From a virus: 28,901 nucleotides of DNA. The position numbers and the translations under genes are program-made. The stretch is from positions 1 through 28,901 of the IMG/VR virus record IMGVR_UViG_3300025102_000195. The stretch is one strand, 5' to 3'. Shown here one piece after another: positions 6,138 through 15,086 of the stretch (position 1 is its first letter; every line of letters begins with the position of its first letter). Under the pieces are notes generated by a model. That model worked only from the letters and a program-made list of their open reading frames with translations. It searched no databases and had not been told where the DNA came from.

Positions 6138-9026
6138 ACTGAATTTGATCTTTTAAATACTGTTCAACCTGATGAAGGTTGGTTTTGTATTTTAGGTATC
6201 AAGAAGGTAGAAGGTAAAGATGACGTTAGGCAACAGCTTGTAGCTACTCGAAAAGAAGTTGATGCTCTTACAGCGCAATATGTAACAGAAAAAAGAAATG
6301 TGTTTTTTGCAGTGAGCAAATATGCCACTGACACCAACCGTAAAAAAGACAATGTACGCGCTGTTAAATCTTTTTGGCTCGACATTGATTGCGGGGAAGA
6401 GAAAGCCAAGCCTAACCTTACTACTGGAATACCTGATGGATACCTTGACCAACCTACCGCAGCTAGAGCCCTCAAAGCTTTTTGCACTCTAATTGGTTTA
6501 CCCCTTCCTATCGTTGTAGATTCAGGCAGGGGGCTTCACGTTTATTGGGCGTTGACTGAAGAAGTGAGCCGAGAACAATGGGAGCCTGTTGCTGAGAGGC
6601 TACGTGAACTCTGTGTAACTCATAAGTTTTACGTAGACAACGCTGTCTTTGAGGTTGCACGCATTTTGCGTATACCTGGTACTTACAATTTTAAAGGGGA
6701 ACAACCTGCGTTAGTACAACCACTGGGAGAACCCCTTGAAGCTAAACAATTACCCCTTGGGGAATTTGCTGCTTTACTTGGTGTAAAGGAGAGTCCTCTT
6801 AAAAGAGTTTCTAAATTAGGGGAGTACCTAGCTACTGCAAATAACGGCAACACTACAACTAAGTTTACGAAGATAATGCAACGTAGTGCTAAGGGCGATG
6901 GGTGTGCACAACTGTTAGATTGCTACCTTAACCAAGAAACCCTTGTTGAACCTAGGTGGTTCGATGCCTTGTCCGTAGCTAATAAATGCGATGACCGAGA
7001 AAGTGCCATTATAAAAATGTCTGAGCGACACCCTGAATATTCTTTTGCTTCGGCTGATGCAAAAGCTAAAAACTCGGAAGGGCCACATGGGTGTGAGCAA
7101 TTTGAACGGAACAACCCTGGTGGCTGTGAAGGTTGTCCTCATCAAGGGTTGATTACTGGTCCAATTAAATTAGGCAAGGGGGTTGCCGCTGCTTCTACCG
7201 ATGATTTTATAAAAGACCCACTGAGCAACGGTTCGGCGGGGCCCCCTCTTTTATTTACCCCACCAAGCTACCCGTTTCCTTTTTTCCGAGGCAAGGCCAA
7301 CGGTATATACCATAGTGATGGCGTTGAAGATTCTGATGCGGAGCCTACATTAGTTTACAAAAATGATTTGTACGTGGTTAAGCGTATGGAAGATCCAAAT
7401 TTAGGGGATGTCGTAGTGTTCAGGCTTCATTTACCTAAAGACGGGGTAAAAGAATTTAACATTCCTAACGTACACGTTTCCGAAAAGGCAGAATTGCGTA
7501 AAGCTTTAGCTTCCTATGGAGTTTTAATTTCAGGCAGTAAGAAATTTGATCTTTTACATTTGTACATAATTCTTTCAATTACAGAACGGCAAGATGAGGA
7601 GAGGGCAGAGAAGATGAGAACACAGTTTGGTTGGGCAGATGGTGACAGCAAATTTATTGTAGGAGATAAGGAATACTCTGCGGATGGGGAGTACCATAGC
7701 CCACCCGCTGCACTTACCGAAGATATAGCAAAACATATGGTGCCCAAGGGTACTTTAGAAAAGTGGAAAGAAGTTTTTAATCTCTATGGTAGGCCAGGGT
7801 TAGAGCCCCATGCGTTTGCTGCGTTGACAGCCTTTGGTTCTCCTCTGTTTAAGTTTGTAGGGCAGAGCGGAGCGATACTTAATTTAATCCACCCTAGTTC
7901 GGGTACCGGAAAATCTACAATACTGTACATGGTAAACAGTGTTATGGGCCATCCTAAAGCCCTGAGTGCTAATTTTGCTGACACTCTTAATGCTAAACTT
8001 ATGCAGCTTGGCATGATGAATAACTTATGTTTTACAGTAGATGAGATGACTAACACTCCCGCAAAAGATTTTTCTGTTCTGGCGTACAGTATGTCTCAAG
8101 GACGCGGTAAACACCGAGTAAAATCACAAACTAATGAACTGCGAGCCAACTATACTCACTGGTCGAATATGTCTTTGTGTAGTTCTAATTCTTCCTTTTA
8201 TGAAAAACTTGCATCTTATAAAACGGACGCTGATGGTGAGATAATGCGGTTGCTGGAGTACAAGATAGATTACACACCCTCTGAAATTATCCCTACTGAT
8301 ATTGCTAAAGAGTTATTCGACCATCAACTTTTAAATAATTACGGTCACGCGGGGCCGATTTATGCGCAACACCTAATAGAAAACCTTGATGACATAGTTA
8401 AAGGGCTGTTGGCAATTCAGAGGAAGATTGATACTGAGTTAAAACTTACCCAGCGAGAACGTTTTTGGTCAGCCATACTTTCTTGCAACATAGCGGGCGG
8501 CTTGATTGCTAGACGGTTAGGTCTTATAGATTGGGATATGAATCGGCTTTACGCTTGGGCTACTAGCATGTTGCATGAGCTTCGCAATGATACCACGCCT
8601 CCTACGTTCAACGCCGTGCAAGTGGTTGGAGATTTTGTTTTGCGTCACATTGATAACACTTTAGTTGTAGAGGACGCTGCTGATAAACGTACCCACATGC
8701 CGTTGCTGCCAACCAAAGACCCTAGAGGCTCATTGATTAATCGTTTTGAACCTGACACTAAAAGATTATTTATTACTGCTAAACCTTTTAAAAATGATTG
8801 CGTAGACTTACAGGTTAACTATAAAGACACTTTAGCCAAGCTTAAGCAACAAGGTATTTTCTTAGGCACGTCTGTAAAAAGAATGTCCAAAGGTATGAAA
8901 GTTGTTTCCCCAGGAGTTCACGCACTTATATTCGATGCTTCCCATCCTGATTTTAACTTCGACATTGAGCAGTTTACGGTAGCTGTTTCAGACACAGAGG
9001 AAAGTGATGGTAGTAGAGCAAGTTAA
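6135..9026 (+). CDS. Primase-helicase: AEP primase domain, Cys/His motif and DUF927-like ATPase
   Basis: A 963-residue replication protein. The N-terminal part is an archaeo-eukaryotic-type primase with all three catalytic motifs: FWLDIDCG (Asp83, Asp85), SGRGLH (His135) and YVDNAVFEVAR (Asp168), followed by RIPGTYNFK. A Cys/His knot follows at Cys320, Cys331, Cys334 and His336 (NPGGCEGCPHQG). The C-terminal half is an ATPase with Walker A SSGTGKST (Lys593) and Walker B FTVDEMTN (Asp636, Glu637), resembling DUF927/SF3-like helicases. It probably unwinds the fork and synthesises primers, as T7 gp4 does with unrelated domains. The start has no adjacent Shine-Dalgarno but a hairpin upstream. The 3' end overlaps the next gene by 20 bases. 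Confidence 0.88.
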   Translation: MTEFDLLNTVQPDEGWFCILGIKKVEGKDDVRQQLVATRKEVDALTAQYVTEKRNVFFAVSKYATDTNRKKDNVRAVKSFWLDIDCGEEKAKPNLTTGIPDGYLDQPTAARALKAFCTLIGLPLPIVVDSGRGLHVYWALTEEVSREQWEPVAERLRELCVTHKFYVDNAVFEVARILRIPGTYNFKGEQPALVQPLGEPLEAKQLPLGEFAALLGVKESPLKRVSKLGEYLATANNGNTTTKFTKIMQRSAKGDGCAQLLDCYLNQETLVEPRWFDALSVANKCDDRESAIIKMSERHPEYSFASADAKAKNSEGPHGCEQFERNNPGGCEGCPHQGLITGPIKLGKGVAAASTDDFIKDPLSNGSAGPPLLFTPPSYPFPFFRGKANGIYHSDGVEDSDAEPTLVYKNDLYVVKRMEDPNLGDVVVFRLHLPKDGVKEFNIPNVHVSEKAELRKALASYGVLISGSKKFDLLHLYIILSITERQDEERAEKMRTQFGWADGDSKFIVGDKEYSADGEYHSPPAALTEDIAKHMVPKGTLEKWKEVFNLYGRPGLEPHAFAALTAFGSPLFKFVGQSGAILNLIHPSSGTGKSTILYMVNSVMGHPKALSANFADTLNAKLMQLGMMNNLCFTVDEMTNTPAKDFSVLAYSMSQGRGKHRVKSQTNELRANYTHWSNMSLCSSNSSFYEKLASYKTDADGEIMRLLEYKIDYTPSEIIPTDIAKELFDHQLLNNYGHAGPIYAQHLIENLDDIVKGLLAIQRKIDTELKLTQRERFWSAILSCNIAGGLIARRLGLIDWDMNRLYAWATSMLHELRNDTTPPTFNAVQVVGDFVLRHIDNTLVVEDAADKRTHMPLLPTKDPRGSLINRFEPDTKRLFITAKPFKNDCVDLQVNYKDTLAKLKQQGIFLGTSVKRMSKGMKVVSPGVHALIFDASHPDFNFDIEQFTVAVSDTEESDGSRAS

Positions 9027-9201
9027 TTACGAGGTAAATTGGAAGGCATTTAAGCGTGGCTACTCTATATTTGTTCCGTGTTTAAATCCATCTTTAGCAA
9101 AACAAGAAATAATGAAAACAACTAAAAGACTTAAATTTAAAATAATTACTAAAGTAGTTATCGAAGACAACATTAGGGGTATACGTTTCTGGAGAGTTTA
9201 A
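9007..9201 (+). CDS. Small basic conserved phage protein
   Basis: A 64-residue protein starting at ATG 9007. I prefer this to the GTG at 9004 because GAGGA (8997-9001) then lies 5 bases upstream. It is basic and follows the pattern WKAFKRGYSIFVPCLNP, then a Lys-rich helix (IMKTTKRLKFKI), then VVIEDNIRGIRFWRV. This resembles small unnamed proteins that follow primase-helicase genes in other phages; the compact alpha/beta layout could bind nucleic acid, but no function is known. It overlaps the primase-helicase by 20 bases and is the last gene of the + strand operon. Its TAA (9199-9201) overlaps the stop codon of the convergent late operon. Confidence 0.7.
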   Translation: MVVEQVNYEVNWKAFKRGYSIFVPCLNPSLAKQEIMKTTKRLKFKIITKVVIEDNIRGIRFWRV

Positions 9202-9209
9202 TTAACTCT
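9193..9209. other. Convergent operon junction with inverted repeat
   Basis: The + strand TAA (9199-9201) and the - strand TAA (9198-9200) overlap. Both lie in a perfect inverted repeat, AGAGTT (9193-9198) - TAATT - AACTCT (9204-9209). The stem is only 6 AT-rich pairs without a flanking U-tract, so a strong intrinsic terminator is not evident. It may at most slow polymerase from both sides. Each operon must otherwise read into the antisense of the other. Confidence 0.4.
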
Positions 9210-12200
9210 ACTGCGCCTAACTAAATCAGAAGCGAACGGAGCTAACTGCGTTTGAGGTACAACTAAGCCTTGATCCCCTTCGGCCCTAGTAGTTGCTCGT
9301 CCTGTTATAGATTGGTTTACACTGTTCCCAGATATGGGGTAGAACGCATTGCGGTAGTTGTATTCGTCTACCGCATCTAGAGCTTCCTCAATGTTAGCTC
9401 GTGTACGAGCAGTTGAATTCTCCATGTCTTTGGCGAAAGCTAAATTAACTTCGTTGAGTACTTTAGTTCGTTCCCGTTGTATTTCAATTGTCATTCGTTT
9501 GGCTAGAAAATTAGCTTTTTGTATTTCAGCCTCTGTAGTAGGTTGGAAATTTAAGGCTTGCCCAAGCAACTTACCCGTGGTGTACCACTCTGCATCTAGG
9601 ATAGGCGCACGTTGCCCGGATGTTACACTGCCTTCTTGAGATACTCGAAAAGCTTTCATGGGTCCACGGAAAAATGCAGGGGCAAACTTTTCTAAGCCCC
9701 TATCAAAATTGCCCTCGTTAACATCCTGTATACCATCCGCTATTTGTGCTCCCATAGCCCCTAAAGGACCACCAAAAGTATCAAATAAAAATTGTGTAAA
9801 AGCTCCTTTCATATCATCTGAGGGCACTCTATCTTGGAACCACAAATGATCTAGCGTTACGGAGGAGCCGACATTCCAATCTGTTAGTGCAGATAAGGGG
9901 CCCATTTCTACCCCTCTTGCTACCCCTTGTGCAGTTTCTGGTGACAACCCAAGCACACTAGCCAAGTCACTATTAGGACCAAACATGGTGGGTATCCACC
10001 ATTCTCTAAACCACAAGTCTAAATTCCTTTTGCCTAGCGGATTACCTTCATCGTTCTCGTCATACCATATATCAGCATCTTCATCGTCCATGTCGGGCCT
10101 CAGAGCTTCCCGTATCCCTTCGGCCATCCCCATCATGGCTGTATACCCAGGCACACCTACTAAACCCGCAAACAAAGTAGTCATTCCTATGGTGCCAAAA
10201 AGTTTTGTGGCAGCAGCTTTCTTTTCTTCCTTGGGAATAGTGGGCCATATTGTGCCAAAGAAATTACGAACTAAAAACGAAGTCATTTGTAACGGGTACG
10301 TTAAAAACTGAGTAGCTATTTTACCTACAGGGTGTTTCATTACTGGGGGCTTTTCATACAACGTATAGTTAAATAAAGTTTCGTAAGTAATTTCTACAGC
10401 TTTTTCTGTGGCAGCACTGAGAGCAGCTTCTGGACTCAGGTTAGGGTTGGTTTGTGCGAGTCTGTCTAACTCTAGTTCCAATGCAGACATAAACATTATC
10501 TCACGGGACAACCGTTCACTATGGTGGAAAAGAAACCCCATCATGTCTACAAAACCACGCCAACTTTTTTTACCTAGGTTGTCGAACTGATCACTGTCTG
10601 ATTTTTTTCGAGCACTTATATCAGCACTGTAAGTTAAATTAAGAATGCCTAAATCTCTGGCTCTTTCAAATCCAGCTTTTAATTGATCTTTGTTAGGGTG
10701 GTCTTCGATATATTTGGAACTAACGATAGATACGTCATCATCAAACATACCTTTACCAACCAATGGGCTGTCTTTACCAAAGCGATTTATAACAGCTAAG
10801 TAACCCCCTAGAACTCGCATTACATTTTTCTTACCGTACCCTCTAGCTACTAACGTGGGTATGCCCACTATGGGTACTTGGGTAAATTGGATAAGAGCAG
10901 ACTTGGGGGAGGTCAACATGTACACAAACGCCACTTGGTTACCCAGACCGGCGAGTTTACCAAAGTCAAAACCTTCAGGTATAACAGGGTTGATTTCTGC
11001 TCTAGCCCTAGAAGACAATTCATTAAAAAGAGCTTCATACTTTAGCTTACCTTCACTAGGAGTCATGCTATCCACACTGGCTTTTGCCCCTTCGATGGCA
11101 ACTTCAAGTGGAGCAATAAATTCAAACCGTGCTAGTTGGTTAGCAGAACTAGACTGCGAACTTATAAAGTTACGTAGGGCATCTTCACTGTATCCGGTAT
11201 AACCTTGCCTGTTTAAAAATTTGCGGCGTAATGCACCTGGCGGCAATGTCCTTAGATACAACTGATATATGCTATCTTTTAATTGGGCTCGGTCTTGGGG
11301 AGAGTTGCCCACAGTGTCAAGCAAGTCAAATAATTCTTTTAACTCTTCAGTGCTGCCCATCAATTCTTTTTGACCGTCTTGCAATTTGTTACCAATGTTT
11401 ATTTCTCCAGAACCTATCAACTCATCTTTGTCTCTATCCCCTACAATTTGATTTAGAAGCTCATCTCTTTCGGCAGCAGTTTCCCGCATATAAAATTCCA
11501 TTTCTGGACCCTTACCCACCCTAATCCAAAAATTTCCATAACGCATAAGAGGGAAATATACTTTTAATTGTTTAGCATTTTGGTATTGCAAAGTAATCAT
11601 GTTGATGAGTTTGTCTTGGAGTGCTAGGTCTTGCGTTGTGTTGTTGATATGCTCAATTAATAATTCTTGGTATTTAAGAAAAGTTTCTTTATAGGCATCT
11701 CTAGCCATAACATATATTTCATGGGCTTTCCCATTGTCTACTTGACCCACTTCGTCCCACAACCTGTACATGGCTTCAATATCAGCAATTCGTTGTGTTA
11801 TTTCATCATCTATTTGTGCTCGTTGACTATCTGATAAGTCGGGGTTTTCGGCTGCTTCATACAACCCTCCTACCCGTGTATCAGGATTTTCTACACTGGG
11901 CTTCCCATTCAATACTTCATCATTAGCAATGGCTTCTTCAACAGTGGCATGTTCGGCCATATCTAAATTTAATATAGTAGACCTATGCATTATATCCGCG
12001 AGAGTTTTGGCTTGCGCAGGAAAATTCTTAGTAAACTCTACCCAAGGTTGAATTCGTTTGTGAATTAAACCCATTGCAATGTTACGTTGTTTGTTAAACT
12101 CTTGAATAACTTTGTTTATTCTTACTGCGTCAAATTTACCATTCACCCACCGAGTAATATCAGTTGTAGTAAGCACTTTGGATATGGCTACAACTGCCGA

Positions 12201-15086
12201 ATCACTCATACGACCAAGCGCTTCCCGTAAACTTTTGATAGCCTGTTCACCATCCCTAGTTTCCATCATCAACTTACCCATATTGGACAAGGTGCCTCGC
12301 GCCCCACCAATATTATCGCGAATAGCTTCTACTATTTTTTTGACACGGAACTCTTTCTTGTCACTAATTTTTTTGGCAGCTAATACTTGTCCAGCATTGG
12401 CAGCTGTTTCGGGTACAAACAAAGCATCACTTGCCTTAATGAGTTCCATAAAGGCTGCTTTTTGGGAAGAGGGTATGTTAAACAGTTGGCGCAACAGCTC
12501 TACGAATTCACCAAACAATGTGGTCTTACCATCCCTACTGGGCTCCCCGTTAAGGAACTGTTGCATGGCTTCGTTAGTTCTTGCGTAAGCTATGAATTCA
12601 TTTAAGTCATTGAATGCACCGGCATTAAACAAGTTTCTGTCAGTGTCTGTTAAGGTGCCCGCTTTATCCTTAGCTTTATACCGTGCTTCAGCTTTTTCCA
12701 TTAGACTTTTTAGTTTGTCCAAGGATTCGACTTCTTTGTTAGTCAAGCCCTCATTAGTTGGGTCTTGGTTTTCATAGATGTTTACTTTAGCTACTGTCCC
12801 TTTGTGGGTAGCTTCATGGAGTATTACTTCTTCGTTCAACCCTTTTTCAGGATGTAAGTACATAGTGTCTGAGCTGTTCTCATATACCCCTTGAGTGTCA
12901 GCTTCATTGTATAAAGCACGGGTAGCAGGGTTGGCTATTTGGGTTTCAGGATCAGTGACAACCACAAAATTAGTATTGCCCATGAGAGGAGCTAATCGGT
13001 TTGCCAAATTCCTAAGTAATTTGTTGGATGTGTTTTTCTTGATGTACTCTACGGCTTGCCGTGCATTACGAATATTTGCAAAAGCTGAATTAGGTTCGGC
13101 AGCTGTATCCACACCAGAGCTTTTCTTTGCATCAGGGACAATTGTCGGGGTTTCAGCAGTTTGAGTAGTTAGTGTATTCCCTTCACTATCAAACAAAGTT
13201 TTAACAGGGATGGGTCCGAAAGGAGCCCTATCTTTGGCTAAAGTAGGTTCTCCAGGTGCAGTTACTTCTTTAATATTGGAGGGGGATACATCTGTGTTGC
13301 TTATAACTGCACTGGAGTATGTCATCTGCATTTCAGTGTTCATATCCTTTTGAACATTTTCAATGTCACTTTCAAATGAAACAACTTTTAAATTTTCTAT
13401 GGGAACACCTAGTTCGTAGTTCATCCTACTTGCCCATCTATCTGCATCTCCTTTATCTGAAAAAGCATAAACTTTTTTAGGAGTTTCTTTTCCACGGGTA
13501 GTAAATTGTCCTTTAGTGCTAGTCCTTGCACGTAACCCGTTTTGTTGTATTGTGGGAACGTTGTCCTCAGTGGTCACATGATAAAAAGTTTCTTTGGGTG
13601 TACCTGTTTCTATTTGTCGTGCGGCGAATGTTCCTTCCCCTTCTTCCTCACTCAGCCTAGCTGCCGTTGCCCTAGCTGCTGTGCTACCACTTTCGGCATC
13701 TAACGCATCAAAATCAGGGAACTCATATGCTTCATCTTCTTCCTTGGCTGTTACAGTCGCGTCTGCTTCTTCTCCAGCGGGTGGAGGCTCCGTTATTATC
13801 TCCCCAGTTTCTGGGTCTATGTTGCCCGCAACAACATCCGCGTCCCTACTAGCTGTTTCATCAGGTGCTCCGGGTTCTCCCGTGTCTTGAGGATCATCAG
13901 CAGGAGGGGGAGGGGTAGGGGTAGGATCATCAGGAGGAGTATCCAGCCCTTCAGTGTCTTCTGTTTGTTGTGCCGCTTGCAAAGCTCCCAGTGGACCGGC
14001 TGCTAATGCACCGGCTAACCCTTCTAAAGTTCCCGCACCGACTACACCTCGCATCAAAGGCACTTCGGCCTCTACAGCTTCTTCGCGTCCCAAAGCTATG
14101 TTTCTGGCAAGTTGTTCTTGTGCACCTTGTAAGGCTTCAGGCCCTGCTTCTTTTGCTGCGGCTACAGCGCCACTCGCTAACACGCCTCGCTTTGCTACAT
14201 TTTCTGCGACTTCTTTAACCAATGTCTTAGCCAACAAAGGTTCCAAACCTGCCCTGGAAGCGTAAGCTCCTAGTAGTCCACCTAGAGCAATCTGGTCTAA
14301 GTTTTCTCCACCATAAGCTTGAGCTTCTTGAGCGACTCGTTCAGCATCTTCTTCTGAGATTCCCTGCTTTATTAACTCTTCCTTAACAGCATCAAAAATA
14401 CTTCCCTTAACAATACCGGCTCCCATTATGGTACCCATGCCTAACGCAGCTGCACCTGCTGCTACAGGGACTGCGACTCCTAGTGCAGGGGCTGCTAAAC
14501 CAGCCAATAAAGCAGCGGCAGCTACGGGGATAACTGTACCTACCGCGTTAGCCATAAAGTCTATAGGTGCAGTAGCAATGCCTTGCAAAGCCGCCACTAC
14601 TTGGGCACCTACGCCTTTGTCTTCGGCTTCTTGTTGTAGTCTTGCAACTTCAGCACTATCACCTTTAGATTGCGCCGATAGTAAACTATCTAATAAGTCC
14701 TCAATGCCCCGTAAGTTTTCTGATACTTGGTTATCTGCACCAAAAGCTTCAGTTATAGCACGCACGCCGTAAGTAGCACCTTTACCAACCTGCAAAGGTA
14801 CGTCAGCAACAGGACGTAAGAAAGACTGATCTTCTATTTCAGGGGGTGGTTCAGGGGGTGGTTCAGGGGGTGGTTCAACTACAGGTTCGAGGACTGCCTG
14901 GGGAACCACTTCTTCGATAGGAGGAGGGACAACAGGTTCCCTTGGTTCAAACGGCGGTGGGGTAAACCCTTCACGCTTATAAGTCTCAGCAAAGATGGTA
15001 GCCATGTCTTCAGGCGTGGGGGGCTTTGGCCCCCTAACTCGCAGCTCACGTCCCGTAGCATCATCTTGAATGGTATATTCAGGCAT
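9198..15086 (-). CDS. Large polyvalent virion protein: ART-like, zinc metallopeptidase and LPD38-like regions
   Basis: A 1962-residue multidomain protein, probably carried in the virion and delivered into the cell. N-terminus: short conserved start, then a Pro/Glu-rich linker (48-83). Residues 180-225 are Ala/Gly-rich and hydrophobic, compatible with membrane passage, followed by an acidic Pro-rich linker (375-465). Residues 499-608 look like an ADP-ribosyltransferase/KptA-type fold (FYHVTTEDNVPTI...GLRA...VYAFSDKGDADRWA). Residues 757-761 are HEATH, a zincin HExxH motif, with a likely third ligand Glu830 in DLNEFIAYA. The last 600 residues match the style of large polyvalent-protein-associated domain 38: KSALIQFTQVP near 1400, and FLTYPLQMTSFLVRNFFG plus a hydrophobic segment near 1580-1640. 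The start ATG directly follows the upstream TAA. It is the last gene of the late operon. Domain names are from pattern recognition. Confidence 0.75.
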   Translation of the reverse strand: MPEYTIQDDATGRELRVRGPKPPTPEDMATIFAETYKREGFTPPPFEPREPVVPPPIEEVVPQAVLEPVVEPPPEPPPEPPPEIEDQSFLRPVADVPLQVGKGATYGVRAITEAFGADNQVSENLRGIEDLLDSLLSAQSKGDSAEVARLQQEAEDKGVGAQVVAALQGIATAPIDFMANAVGTVIPVAAAALLAGLAAPALGVAVPVAAGAAALGMGTIMGAGIVKGSIFDAVKEELIKQGISEEDAERVAQEAQAYGGENLDQIALGGLLGAYASRAGLEPLLAKTLVKEVAENVAKRGVLASGAVAAAKEAGPEALQGAQEQLARNIALGREEAVEAEVPLMRGVVGAGTLEGLAGALAAGPLGALQAAQQTEDTEGLDTPPDDPTPTPPPPADDPQDTGEPGAPDETASRDADVVAGNIDPETGEIITEPPPAGEEADATVTAKEEDEAYEFPDFDALDAESGSTAARATAARLSEEEGEGTFAARQIETGTPKETFYHVTTEDNVPTIQQNGLRARTSTKGQFTTRGKETPKKVYAFSDKGDADRWASRMNYELGVPIENLKVVSFESDIENVQKDMNTEMQMTYSSAVISNTDVSPSNIKEVTAPGEPTLAKDRAPFGPIPVKTLFDSEGNTLTTQTAETPTIVPDAKKSSGVDTAAEPNSAFANIRNARQAVEYIKKNTSNKLLRNLANRLAPLMGNTNFVVVTDPETQIANPATRALYNEADTQGVYENSSDTMYLHPEKGLNEEVILHEATHKGTVAKVNIYENQDPTNEGLTNKEVESLDKLKSLMEKAEARYKAKDKAGTLTDTDRNLFNAGAFNDLNEFIAYARTNEAMQQFLNGEPSRDGKTTLFGEFVELLRQLFNIPSSQKAAFMELIKASDALFVPETAANAGQVLAAKKISDKKEFRVKKIVEAIRDNIGGARGTLSNMGKLMMETRDGEQAIKSLREALGRMSDSAVVAISKVLTTTDITRWVNGKFDAVRINKVIQEFNKQRNIAMGLIHKRIQPWVEFTKNFPAQAKTLADIMHRSTILNLDMAEHATVEEAIANDEVLNGKPSVENPDTRVGGLYEAAENPDLSDSQRAQIDDEITQRIADIEAMYRLWDEVGQVDNGKAHEIYVMARDAYKETFLKYQELLIEHINNTTQDLALQDKLINMITLQYQNAKQLKVYFPLMRYGNFWIRVGKGPEMEFYMRETAAERDELLNQIVGDRDKDELIGSGEINIGNKLQDGQKELMGSTEELKELFDLLDTVGNSPQDRAQLKDSIYQLYLRTLPPGALRRKFLNRQGYTGYSEDALRNFISSQSSSANQLARFEFIAPLEVAIEGAKASVDSMTPSEGKLKYEALFNELSSRARAEINPVIPEGFDFGKLAGLGNQVAFVYMLTSPKSALIQFTQVPIVGIPTLVARGYGKKNVMRVLGGYLAVINRFGKDSPLVGKGMFDDDVSIVSSKYIEDHPNKDQLKAGFERARDLGILNLTYSADISARKKSDSDQFDNLGKKSWRGFVDMMGFLFHHSERLSREIMFMSALELELDRLAQTNPNLSPEAALSAATEKAVEITYETLFNYTLYEKPPVMKHPVGKIATQFLTYPLQMTSFLVRNFFGTIWPTIPKEEKKAAATKLFGTIGMTTLFAGLVGVPGYTAMMGMAEGIREALRPDMDDEDADIWYDENDEGNPLGKRNLDLWFREWWIPTMFGPNSDLASVLGLSPETAQGVARGVEMGPLSALTDWNVGSSVTLDHLWFQDRVPSDDMKGAFTQFLFDTFGGPLGAMGAQIADGIQDVNEGNFDRGLEKFAPAFFRGPMKAFRVSQEGSVTSGQRAPILDAEWYTTGKLLGQALNFQPTTEAEIQKANFLAKRMTIEIQRERTKVLNEVNLAFAKDMENSTARTRANIEEALDAVDEYNYRNAFYPISGNSVNQSITGRATTRAEGDQGLVVPQTQLAPFASDLVRRSRVN

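Noticed and set aside
12112-12588. 158-residue + strand frame inside the 1962-residue gene
   Set aside because: It is antisense to clearly coding sequence, including sequence near the HEATH region, has no recognisable domain, and similar shadow frames occur all along this gene.
13594-14772. Ala/Ser/Leu-rich + strand frames (98, 103, 82 and 114 residues)
   Set aside because: Their composition is the mirror of Ala/Gly/Pro-rich coding sequence on the - strand.
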